Of a stretch of 64,000 bases of DNA, positions 53,962 to 62,700 are shown one piece after another. Position numbers and translations under genes: made by a program. The DNA is from Novosphingobium sp. PhB57 (GTDB lineage Bacteria; Pseudomonadota; Alphaproteobacteria; Sphingomonadales; Sphingomonadaceae), in the NCBI RefSeq assembly GCF_004342985.1, contig NZ_SMBO01000004.1, forward strand, positions 372,001 through 436,000, in the 5' to 3' direction. The first letter of the stretch is position 1, and every line of letters starts with the position of its first letter. The notes beneath the pieces are model-generated. The model saw only the letters and a program-made list of their open reading frames with translations. It searched no databases and was not told the origin of the DNA.

Positions 53962-56900
53962 TTACCAGCGGATCGAAACACCCGCGCGGCCGGCGATGCC
54001 GCTGGTGCCGGAACCGGTCACACCTTCCACCTTGGCAAAGGCGGAAAGCCCCTGCGAGGCGCCCTGAATGCCGGCCTCCCAACGTGCACGGCCGCCTTCC
54101 GAAGCATCGCGGAAATAGAGATCCTGACCGCCCGAAGACAGCGTGGCGCCCGGTCGGCCATTCATCTCGCCTTCCCAGTTCACGCCCAGATAGGGCTGGA
54201 GCGCCCAGTCGCCCGAGTGGGTTTCCACGCCTGCACGCATGCCCGCGCGGCCGTAGAAGCTCTGGACATGGTCGAACTTCGCGCCGACGCCGCCCGCTGC
54301 GGCAAAGCCGTCGAGGTCTGCGTCAGACCACGAAGCGCTGGCGGAAGGCTCGAAGAACACGCTGCCGGTGCGGATGTGATATCCGGCCTCGATTTCGACG
54401 CCGTAGCTGGTGCCGTTCGAATTGGGTGCACTGGCGCCGTTGCCGAGGTCGTACTTGAGCGAATAACGGTCGAGCTTGGCCAGGGCGTGGGCGAAGAGCC
54501 CGTCAGCACTGCGGTAGCGGGCGTAGAGGCCAAGGTTGCCGCCGTCGAGCTTGATGCGGTCGCCAGTCGACTTGACCTTGCCTTCCTGCGAGACGTAGCC
54601 GCCGGTCACGCCGACGGACCAATCGCCACCACGGCCCCAGTCGAGGCCGAACTGACCACCCCACCAACTGTCGCGCACGTCGAGATTGGGCGCGAAGCTC
54701 GTGGCCGTGCCCAGCACCGTTTCCGAATAGACCGGACGCGAGCGGTTGGTCTCGCTGCCGCCCAGGATCTGGCCCCAGAGCGCCATGCCGTCATGCGGCG
54801 CTGTGGCGCGCATCTGGTCCGACCAGGCATCACCCGAACGACGCCAGTAGTGGCGCACTTCGGCGCCGGTACGGACGAGTTCGAAGGCCTGCGTGCTGGG
54901 CACGCCGACGAGATCGAGGTTGCCGTCCGCATCGGTCAGAAGCTGGTAGTCGACGAAGCCCTTGTTGACCGCGCCGCCTTCGAGGACGAAGGCCCCGGTG
55001 GCGACCGAAGCCGCGTTCACCAGGCGAATGCCCTCGAAATTGAACTGCGCGCCGGTGGCGCCGCTCAGGTCCTTGATGGCAATCGTCGTGGTGCCCGAAA
55101 CCGCGCCGACATTGAGCTGATCCGCCGACTGAGCCGCATTGGCGCCCACTGCACTGGCGCCGAGGTTGGCTTCCAGCACGACACGCGAATTGCCGCTGCC
55201 CACGAAGGCCGCGTTGCCCAGATCGAGCACGTCACCGGTATGACCGTTGACGAGGCTGATCGTGCCCGAATTGCGCAAGGTGGTGAGACCGGTGATCTTC
55301 ATCGTGGCAGCCGCGGCGGCCGCCGGATTGATGTTGATCGTGCCGCCGTTGACCAGCGTGGCGTTGCCGGCAAACGCGGTGTCCCCGCCAAAGGCATTCC
55401 AGGTGCCGCTGTTGGTCAGCGTGGTGGAGACGGTTTCGAAGGTCATGTAGCCGTTGATCGTGCCCGAGTTGGTCAGCGTGGCCACGCCGCCCGAAAGGGC
55501 AACGGCGTGGTTGCTGCCAGCCCCCACCGTGCCCGCGAGCAGGACATCCTGGCCGCCATCGGCGTCCGAGGATAGGCCGAAAGTCGCACCATGAAGCGTG
55601 CCGCCACTGGCCAGCGTTACCTTGGCGCTGCCGCCGGTAACGATGGCAAGGCCTGCGCCGGTTGCAGAGTCGATCTTGCCGCCCGCCAGAGCCGCCGAGA
55701 TGTCGCCGCTGGAGGAGGTCAGTTCGATGGCATTCCCGGAAGCCGTCACCGTCCTGGCCGCCAGACCAATTACGCCGCTACCGGTCGTCGCGGCGATACC
55801 GCGCGAACCGTTACCGCTGGCGATGACGCTCTGCACCGTCAGGGTTTGGGCCCCCGTGCCGGTCTGGACCGAAATGCCATCCGAACCCGCGCCCGTGGTC
55901 GTCACGGCCGCGCTGTCGAGGACGATCGATCCGGTGCCGGTGGCTGTTGCCGCGATACCTGCGGCATTGGCGCCGGTGGTCGAGACGGTGCCGAAGTTGG
56001 TCAGCGTGCCCGTGCCATCGACGACGGTGAGCGTGACGCCATTGGCATTGGCACCCTGCGTGGAGACGCCGTTCGTCACGGTAGCAGCAAGGGCGACGCG
56101 GGCCTGGGCCGGAGCGGCGCTCTTGCCCAGGGTCAGCGAGACATTGCCCGACTGCCCAGCCTGCACGGTGACGCCCGCCGCATCGGCGCCGGTCGTGACT
56201 ACCGAAGCGAGGCTGGCAGCGATGTCGCCGCTGGAACCCGCGCCGGTCTGGGCCAGGTTCACGCCGGTTACGCCGTCGCCCGAAGTCTGGACATCGGCCA
56301 GCGAAACCGAGATCGCGCCGTCGGTGCCGGTACCTTCGACCGAGACGCCGAAGCCGCCCGTGCCCGAAGCGACGATCGAACCGGCATCCGCCAGGGTGAT
56401 CGCGCCGTTACCCGAGAGGCCGACGCCGAGGACGCTGCCACTGCCCGCGATGGCGGCGACATTGCCGAGCGCCACATCCTGCGCGCCGGTGAAGCCCGCG
56501 GACTGTACGCCGGTGGCAGCGGTGGCCGCCGAGACGGTTACGTCGCCGAGCGTGTCGATCGCCAGGCCCGCGCCGTTGGCGGCGGAAATGCCGGTGGCAT
56601 CGGCTGCGCCGCTGGAGACAGAGAGGGCCGCCGGCAGGTCGAGGCTGGCGATGCCGGTGCCATTGGCGAGTACCACGCCCGTGGCGGTGCCCGCGCCGGA
56701 GACGGTCAGGCCGCCGCTCAACACCGCGTTCTGGTCGGCGCCGCCGTCGATCGAGAGACCGAGGGCATCGCCACTGGCGCTCGCAACCGTGACGAGACCG
56801 GTTGCAACCAGGTCGATTGCGCCGGTGCTGCCCGCAAGGTCGAAGCCGGTGGCCGAGCCATCGGCCGAAACCGTGACCGGACCGCTCGACGCGACGGATT

Positions 56901-59628
56901 GCGCGCCGCTGCCGAACAGCGCCAGGCCGGTGGCGCTGCCGCCGGTCGAAGCCGCGTCGTTGGTTACGCTCAGCGCGCCGCCCAGCACAATCTGCGCGTC
57001 ACCCGTGAGGTTGGCCGAAAGACCCGTGGCATTGCTGCCCGCGGCCGAAACGGTCATGCCCTGGGCCAGCGAGACCGAGGCACTGGCGCCGTCGAGAACG
57101 ATGCCGCTGGCGGAACCCGCGGCCGCGGTCACATCGAAGGCACCCGCCACGGTGAGGCTTGCGCTATCGCCGGCGCCGGACTGGACGACGCCCAGGACAT
57201 CGCCGGTGGCCGAGGTCAGCGAGAAGTTGCCGGCCAGATCGATGGACTGGGTCGTGCCCGCGAACTGGAAGAGGCCCTGCTGAAGGTTGGTCCCGGTGAA
57301 ATCACCCCCAACGGACAGCGATACCGGGCCGCTGGCATTGACCTGGAGCGCGCCGACGCCTGCAGTCGCCCCGGACAGTGTGACATCGCCATCGAAACGC
57401 GCCACTTGCGCAGTGCCGCCCAGCATATATCCGCCGATGGCCAGGCCGCTTTCGGAAGTCACCACGAAGTCCTGCGCCGAGACCAGCGACAGCGCGCCGC
57501 TGCCCGCCACGAAAGCGCCGCCGGCGCCGAGCTTGCCCTGGACGTTCAGCCCCTTTGCAAGTTCGACGCTGACGTCACCGTCGCCCCGCGCCTGCAGACC
57601 GACAGCAGTATCATCGGTGCTCGTGACCTGAACAGTGTCGGCGGCGTCGATCGAGATGGTCCCGAGGACATCCTGAATATCGATGCCCCGCGTCGCACCC
57701 GCGCCCGAAACGGTCAGTGCGCCGTCCATCGAAAGCGCCAGGCTGGCACCGTCACTGACGCGGATGCCGTCTGTTTCGCCCGTGCCGCCAGCGACAGTCA
57801 GAGCGCCATTGCTGGTCACGACCAGCGCGCCGCTACCGCCGCCGAGGCGGATGCCGGTTGCATCGGTTCCGCCGGTCACCGTCGCGCCCGAAGCGAGCGA
57901 AACGGTCTGGTCGGTCCCGCCGTACAGCCTGGCGCCCGTGGCCGCACCCGCACCGGTAACCTGAAGGGCGCCGGTGAGCGTCACGCTCTGGCTCGTACCA
58001 TCGCTGACGGTCACGCCGAAGGCGTCGCCGGTGCCGCCATCGATGATGAGCGCACCGTTGCTGGTCACGGCCAGCAGGCCGCTGCCGCCTTCGAGACCGA
58101 TGCCGGTCGCGCCTGCCGAACCCGTGACGGTCGCGCCATGATCCAGCGTGACGGTCTGGTCGGTGCCGTCAGCCAGCGTGATGCCGGTGGCCGATCCTGC
58201 CGTATTGGTGACGCGGAAGGTGTCGCCGATCTGCACGTTCTGCGCAGCAGTCGCGCCCGAAGTGGCAATGCCGATGGCCTCGCCGCCCGCTGCGGAGACC
58301 GCGAACGTCGCTCCGCTGCCGTTGCCGGGAATCACCGAGATGTCGACCGAGCTGCCGCCGGCCACGTCAATCCCGGTCGCGCCGGCACCCGTGCTGGTAG
58401 CCGAGAGGCGCGCGCCGGTGAAGTCGACCGAAACGGCATCCGTCGCGCCGCTCAGGGCTACGCCCAGGGCCTGGCCTCCCGCCTTGACGTTCACGTCGCC
58501 CGCATAGGCCGTGCCGCCCACGGTGGCGGGGGTGAAAGCGACGCTCTGGGTCGAGCCGCCCGCGACCGAGACTCCGGTGGCAGAGTTGGATCCGGTGACC
58601 TGCACGGTCTGGCCGGTGCCGACAACGCTGACCGCGCCGGTCGCGCCGGTGACCTGGAAGCCCGTGGCATCGACGCCGGAGACCGTGACAGCGCTCGCGG
58701 CGCTGGTGCGCGTGGCCGCCAGGGCGACATCGCTGCGATCCGCCGCCGACATGCCGACAGCCAAACCGTTCTGCGACGTGACGGAAAGCGCGCCGGTATT
58801 GGTCACCACCGTCGTGCCGGCCGTCCCATTGCCTACCGCGCCAAGACCGGTTGCCTTGCCTGACCCGGACGTCACGGCGAGGCTGCCGTTGTTGGCGAGG
58901 ACGAGGTTCCCTGCGCTAGCGGGTGTGCCGATGCCCAGTGCATCGCCGTCCGTGTTCGTGACGGTGACGCTGTTGGCATTGGTCAGCGTGATCGTACCGC
59001 CGCCAAGCCCCATGCCGCCGATACCGTAAGCAATCGAGCCGACCGCGCCTATCGCGTCCACCCTGACGGTACCCTGGTTGACCGCGCTGCCGGTTTGCCC
59101 GGTAACGGCGAGACCGGCGGCACCGATACTGGCCGAGGACTGCGTGACGGTGATCTTGCCGTCGCTGGCGTTGACAATCGATGCCGTGCCGGTGCCGAAA
59201 GCGAGTGCCTGGGCGCCGACGATGCCTGCCGCCACCGTGCCGTGGTTTTCGATGCCGGCACTGCCGGTGCCGGTGGCCTGCGTTTGAAGACCAACCTGCG
59301 TCGCGGTGATCTTCGCGCCGTTGCGCGCGCCGATCAGCGCGTCATGGTCGGTGGAGCCGTTGACGTTGACCCCCGTCGTACCGGTGGTCGCGTTGACGAC
59401 TACGGTTCCGTAGAGATCGACCTTGAGATTGGCCGGGGTACCGTAAGTCGACTGGTCGTATTTGATGCCGTCCTGGAACTGGGTCGAATCTGAAATACAC
59501 GAAGCGACGTTCGGGTTGGCCGAGGTGTTCGGCACGCCGCACTCGCCGTAGGGAGCCGCGAGGGACACGCCGGGGGCGATCATTACGAGTGTCAGCGCCG
59601 AGGCGCCGGCCATGAGCTTGGTCTTCAA
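53962..59628 (-). CDS. Giant autotransporter adhesin-like protein
   Basis: A 1888-residue type V secreted protein. Signal peptide (MKTKLMAGASALTLVMIAPG, cleavage near SLAA), then a passenger of about 1550 residues made of short Gly/Thr/Ser/Val strands (DGTSQSVTL, GATVTG, ATGIRLGGGSG) expected to form a long beta helix, then a C-terminal barrel of about 290 residues ending VSIRW. TTG start: GGAG lies seven bases upstream and the next Met is the sixth codon. A tandem 83-residue duplication lies in the passenger. Probably a surface adhesin or biofilm factor; no protease triad seen. Terminator downstream. Confidence 0.88.
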   Translation of the reverse strand: MKTKLMAGASALTLVMIAPGVSLAAPYGECGVPNTSANPNVASCISDSTQFQDGIKYDQSTYGTPANLKVDLYGTVVVNATTGTTGVNVNGSTDHDALIGARNGAKITATQVGLQTQATGTGSAGIENHGTVAAGIVGAQALAFGTGTASIVNASDGKITVTQSSASIGAAGLAVTGQTGSAVNQGTVRVDAIGAVGSIAYGIGGMGLGGGTITLTNANSVTVTNTDGDALGIGTPASAGNLVLANNGSLAVTSGSGKATGLGAVGNGTAGTTVVTNTGALSVTSQNGLAVGMSAADRSDVALAATRTSAASAVTVSGVDATGFQVTGATGAVSVVGTGQTVQVTGSNSATGVSVAGGSTQSVAFTPATVGGTAYAGDVNVKAGGQALGVALSGATDAVSVDFTGARLSATSTGAGATGIDVAGGSSVDISVIPGNGSGATFAVSAAGGEAIGIATSGATAAQNVQIGDTFRVTNTAGSATGITLADGTDQTVTLDHGATVTGSAGATGIGLEGGSGLLAVTSNGALIIDGGTGDAFGVTVSDGTSQSVTLTGALQVTGAGAATGARLYGGTDQTVSLASGATVTGGTDATGIRLGGGSGALVVTSNGALTVAGGTGETDGIRVSDGASLALSMDGALTVSGAGATRGIDIQDVLGTISIDAADTVQVTSTDDTAVGLQARGDGDVSVELAKGLNVQGKLGAGGAFVAGSGALSLVSAQDFVVTSESGLAIGGYMLGGTAQVARFDGDVTLSGATAGVGALQVNASGPVSLSVGGDFTGTNLQQGLFQFAGTTQSIDLAGNFSLTSATGDVLGVVQSGAGDSASLTVAGAFDVTAAAGSASGIVLDGASASVSLAQGMTVSAAGSNATGLSANLTGDAQIVLGGALSVTNDAASTGGSATGLALFGSGAQSVASSGPVTVSADGSATGFDLAGSTGAIDLVATGLVTVASASGDALGLSIDGGADQNAVLSGGLTVSGAGTATGVVLANGTGIASLDLPAALSVSSGAADATGISAANGAGLAIDTLGDVTVSAATAATGVQSAGFTGAQDVALGNVAAIAGSGSVLGVGLSGNGAITLADAGSIVASGTGGFGVSVEGTGTDGAISVSLADVQTSGDGVTGVNLAQTGAGSSGDIAASLASVVTTGADAAGVTVQAGQSGNVSLTLGKSAAPAQARVALAATVTNGVSTQGANANGVTLTVVDGTGTLTNFGTVSTTGANAAGIAATATGTGSIVLDSAAVTTTGAGSDGISVQTGTGAQTLTVQSVIASGNGSRGIAATTGSGVIGLAARTVTASGNAIELTSSSGDISAALAGGKIDSATGAGLAIVTGGSAKVTLASGGTLHGATFGLSSDADGGQDVLLAGTVGAGSNHAVALSGGVATLTNSGTINGYMTFETVSTTLTNSGTWNAFGGDTAFAGNATLVNGGTININPAAAAAATMKITGLTTLRNSGTISLVNGHTGDVLDLGNAAFVGSGNSRVVLEANLGASAVGANAAQSADQLNVGAVSGTTTIAIKDLSGATGAQFNFEGIRLVNAASVATGAFVLEGGAVNKGFVDYQLLTDADGNLDLVGVPSTQAFELVRTGAEVRHYWRRSGDAWSDQMRATAPHDGMALWGQILGGSETNRSRPVYSETVLGTATSFAPNLDVRDSWWGGQFGLDWGRGGDWSVGVTGGYVSQEGKVKSTGDRIKLDGGNLGLYARYRSADGLFAHALAKLDRYSLKYDLGNGASAPNSNGTSYGVEIEAGYHIRTGSVFFEPSASASWSDADLDGFAAAGGVGAKFDHVQSFYGRAGMRAGVETHSGDWALQPYLGVNWEGEMNGRPGATLSSGGQDLYFRDASEGGRARWEAGIQGASQGLSAFAKVEGVTGSGTSGIAGRAGVSIRW
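57668..58165 (-). repeat. Tandem 249-bp duplication inside the autotransporter passenger
   Basis: Two adjacent segments with a period of 249 bp (83 codons), approximately 57917-58165 and 57668-57916, encode parallel units beginning GTDQTV, then GATVTG, SNGAL, SDG and GALTVSGAGA-like strands. TTGCTGGTCACG recurs at the 249-bp offset. Suggests recent length change of the beta helix. Confidence 0.75.
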
Positions 59629-59657
59629 GGCAATTCTCCTGTTAGCGCAGTTCTGTG

Positions 59658-59681
59658 GGGCGGGTCAGAACGGACCCGCCC
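59658..59681 (-). other. Intercistronic hairpin between the autotransporter genes
   Basis: GGGCGGGTC and GACCCGCCC form a perfect 9-bp stem with a 6-base loop, in the 99-bp gap between the two autotransporter genes. No T-run follows on the minus strand. It could partly terminate, stabilise the upstream message or shield the downstream ribosome-binding site, which begins about 20 bases further on. Confidence 0.45.
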
Positions 59682-59727
59682 AAGATCGAAAGAAAGCTGG
59701 AAAGGATGGAAGCGAGGGGCATCGGGA

Positions 59728-62700
59728 TCACATGTGGAACCGGACGCCCGCCATGGCGGTGACATCGTTGTAGCCCTTGCCGAGATTGGCCCCGACGCTG
59801 AACTGGAGGTCGACCTTGCGCATCTGCAGGGTCGAACGCAGGTCGATCCGGCCGCTGTCGCCCACCGCTTGCGCACCGGTAGTGACGAAGCGGTAGTCCG
59901 GCGCCCCGGCGAAGGCCGCCGTGACCGAGCGATCGGGGTCGAAGTCGTGCACCCAGGCTGCGCGCAGCGTCGTGACGAGGGCCTTGCCCTGCGGCAGTTC
60001 GATACGGCCCGCGACATTGCCGCCCGCGAACGTGCGGGTCCGCGTCCAGTCCTTGCCGAAGAAGGCGAGGCCGAGCGCCGCATCTTCCTGACCTTCAACC
60101 TGGTTCTCGACATAGCCCGGCAGCGACAGGCGAGTGACTTCCACGGCTGCGAAGGGCTGGAACACCAGGTTGCCGCTGCCGAACTGGCGCGCCACCTGGG
60201 CCCGGCCGGACCAGGCATGCATGGTGAAATCGCCATGCGCCTGCACGTTGCCATCGGCATAGAGCCACATGTCGCGCACCGTCGTGGTATTGGCCGCGCT
60301 GTAGAGCAGGTCGGCGCTGAGCGTCCAGGCACCCGGATGGAAGCCCGCATAGGCGCCGAAGGTATAGACCTTCGCCTTGCCCGAGGTGCTCACGTCCGGA
60401 ACCGAGAAGCTCTGCGGATCGAAGCCAAAGGTGGCGCCGACCACGCTGCGCGCGTCCGGGCGATAGTCCCAGCCGCCCTGCACGACATAACCGCTGGTGC
60501 GCACGTCGTGTGCCCCGTCAGTGCCGTCCAGACGCTGGCGGCCGCCCTGCACGGCCATCCAGAGGTTGCCCAGCGGCTCCTTGCGCCATGCCGAGGCAAA
60601 GGTGCCCACGCGGCTGACGATCTGGCCGTCGATCACATCGTGGCTGTTGCCGATCGCGGAAAGCGCCGCGCTCTGCGCCGCCACCACGCCTTCGCCGGTC
60701 AGGCTGTCGTAGACCGTGCCCAGTGCACCCACCGTCGGGATCGAGATGATCGCGGCAGCCGTCGGTGCGAAAGCGTCGGTCGGAGTTTCCTGGATGCGGT
60801 CGAGCAGGTTGCCGATCATGGCCTGACGCTGGGTCAGACCGCTGGGCGCATACTCGATCACATAGTGGATGACCTGCTGGTTCGCCGAAGAATAGTCGAG
60901 CCCGAAAGTCGCGACCGCCGATGTCGGCGCAGCCAGCTTGACCAGGTCCTGGCCGGTGATGCCGCCAGCCGCTTCCAGAATGACCACGTCGTTCGCCCCG
61001 GCCCGGGCATAGCCCAGGTTGAGGAGATTGGTCGTAACCCGCCCGTTAAGCGATGCCGCGCCGGAGACGACGACCTTGTCCGCCGTGTTGGTCTTCAGGT
61101 CGAGATCGAGGTTGTACTCGCTCTGCGCCGTCAGGGTCAGGCCGCCGCTCACCGCAAGCTGCGACACGACGCCGCCGCCGCCCGGATTGAGGATGCCCGA
61201 GTTCACGAACGAACCCGCACCGACGTTGACCAGCGAACCGGCCAGGAAGATGCCGCCATTGACGTTGGTGAAGCTGCCTACACCCGCGCCGAGATCGATC
61301 GAACCGACGATCGTGCCGGAGTTGACGATCGTGTTGTCGCCGCCTTCCGCGTAGATCACCAGGCCTTCCTGTCCGTCCATGGTCTGGAGCGTACCGGCAT
61401 TGGTCACGGTGTTGGCCGCGCCGCCGAGCAGCGAGACGGCATGACCGCCCAGACCGCCGACGACATTGACCTTGCCGATGTCCAATACGATCGCGCCGCC
61501 GCCAAGGCCGCCTGTGCTCTGCGCGACCAGCGCGCTCGAACTGGCGCCCGAAGTCACGACGTCGGCATTGACGGTGAGGTTCACCGCATTGCCCGCGCCG
61601 GAGCCTGCCAGCACGCCCGTTCCCGAGCCCGTGGCCGCACCGCCGCCGCCGACCGACTGGACCACCACGCCGTTTGCATTGGCACCGCTGGTGCGGATCG
61701 CCGCGCCCACCGTGACGTCCACCGCGCCTGCATCGACCGAGCCGGTCGAAGCCGCCAGGGTCATGAGGCGGGCCATGCGCAGCGTGCTCACCGCGCCGGC
61801 ATTGACCACGTCGAGCGTCTGGACGGTGCCGTCCGCGCCGACCACCGAGGCCGCGCCGCCGCCACCGCCGATCGACTGCACCAGCAGTGCCGTCGATCCT
61901 GCGCCGGTGGTGGTGATCGTCTGGTTGATCGCCACGGAGACGTCGCCGCCATTGCCGGTCGCGCCGTTCGAGGTGCCGAGCGTCAACGTGCCCTGGGCAT
62001 TGGCGCCCACGGCGCTGGCGTAACCGCCGCCCCCGCCGATCGACTGCACGACGACACCCGCCGCACCCGCACCGGTGGTCTGGACACGGCCATCGAGCGC
62101 GAAGTCGATAGTGCCGCCCGAACCGCTGGCCGCGCCGCCGAGATCGACGTTCGTGACTGTGCCGGTGCCGCCGGTGTTGTCGAGGGTCGCCAGACCGCCG
62201 CCGCCGCCGATGGACTGCACGAGCACCGCATTGGCGCCGGTGCCGCTGGTGACGACATCCGCCTTCTGGTCGAGCGTGATGTTGCCCCCATCACCGCCTG
62301 CACCGCCGGTAGAGCCGGCTGCCAGGGTGATGTCGCCCAGCGCGCCGCCTTCCATCGAAGACAAGGTGGCAACGCCGCCGCCGCCACCGATCGACTGGAC
62401 CACCAGTGCCGAGGCGAGGTTGCCCGAAGTGCCGATGGCGCCGGTGGAGGTGGTGAACGTCACGTCGCCGCCGTTGCCCGCCGTGGTCTGCGCACCGCCG
62501 ACGGTGAGCGAAGCCCCCGCCAGTGAGCCATCAGCAAGGCCAAGCGCCATCGTGCCGACGCCGCCGCCACCGCCGACCGACTGTGCGAGAAGGCCAATGG
62601 CCCCATCGCCTTCGGTAACGATCGTCGCGCTGTTGGCGATGGTGATGGCCGCCCCCGAACCCGCCGAGTCTCCGCTGCCGCCGACCACGGTGGACCAGAC

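Noticed and set aside
55591..58863. 1090-codon open frame on the plus strand opposite the first autotransporter
   Set aside because: It mirrors repetitive GC-rich codons of the real gene, has Arg/Ala-biased low-complexity composition, no plausible start site and no domain.
59734..62526. 930-codon plus-strand frame opposite the second autotransporter
   Set aside because: Antisense shadow of a Gly-rich gene; composition is His/Arg/Ala-rich without domain features.
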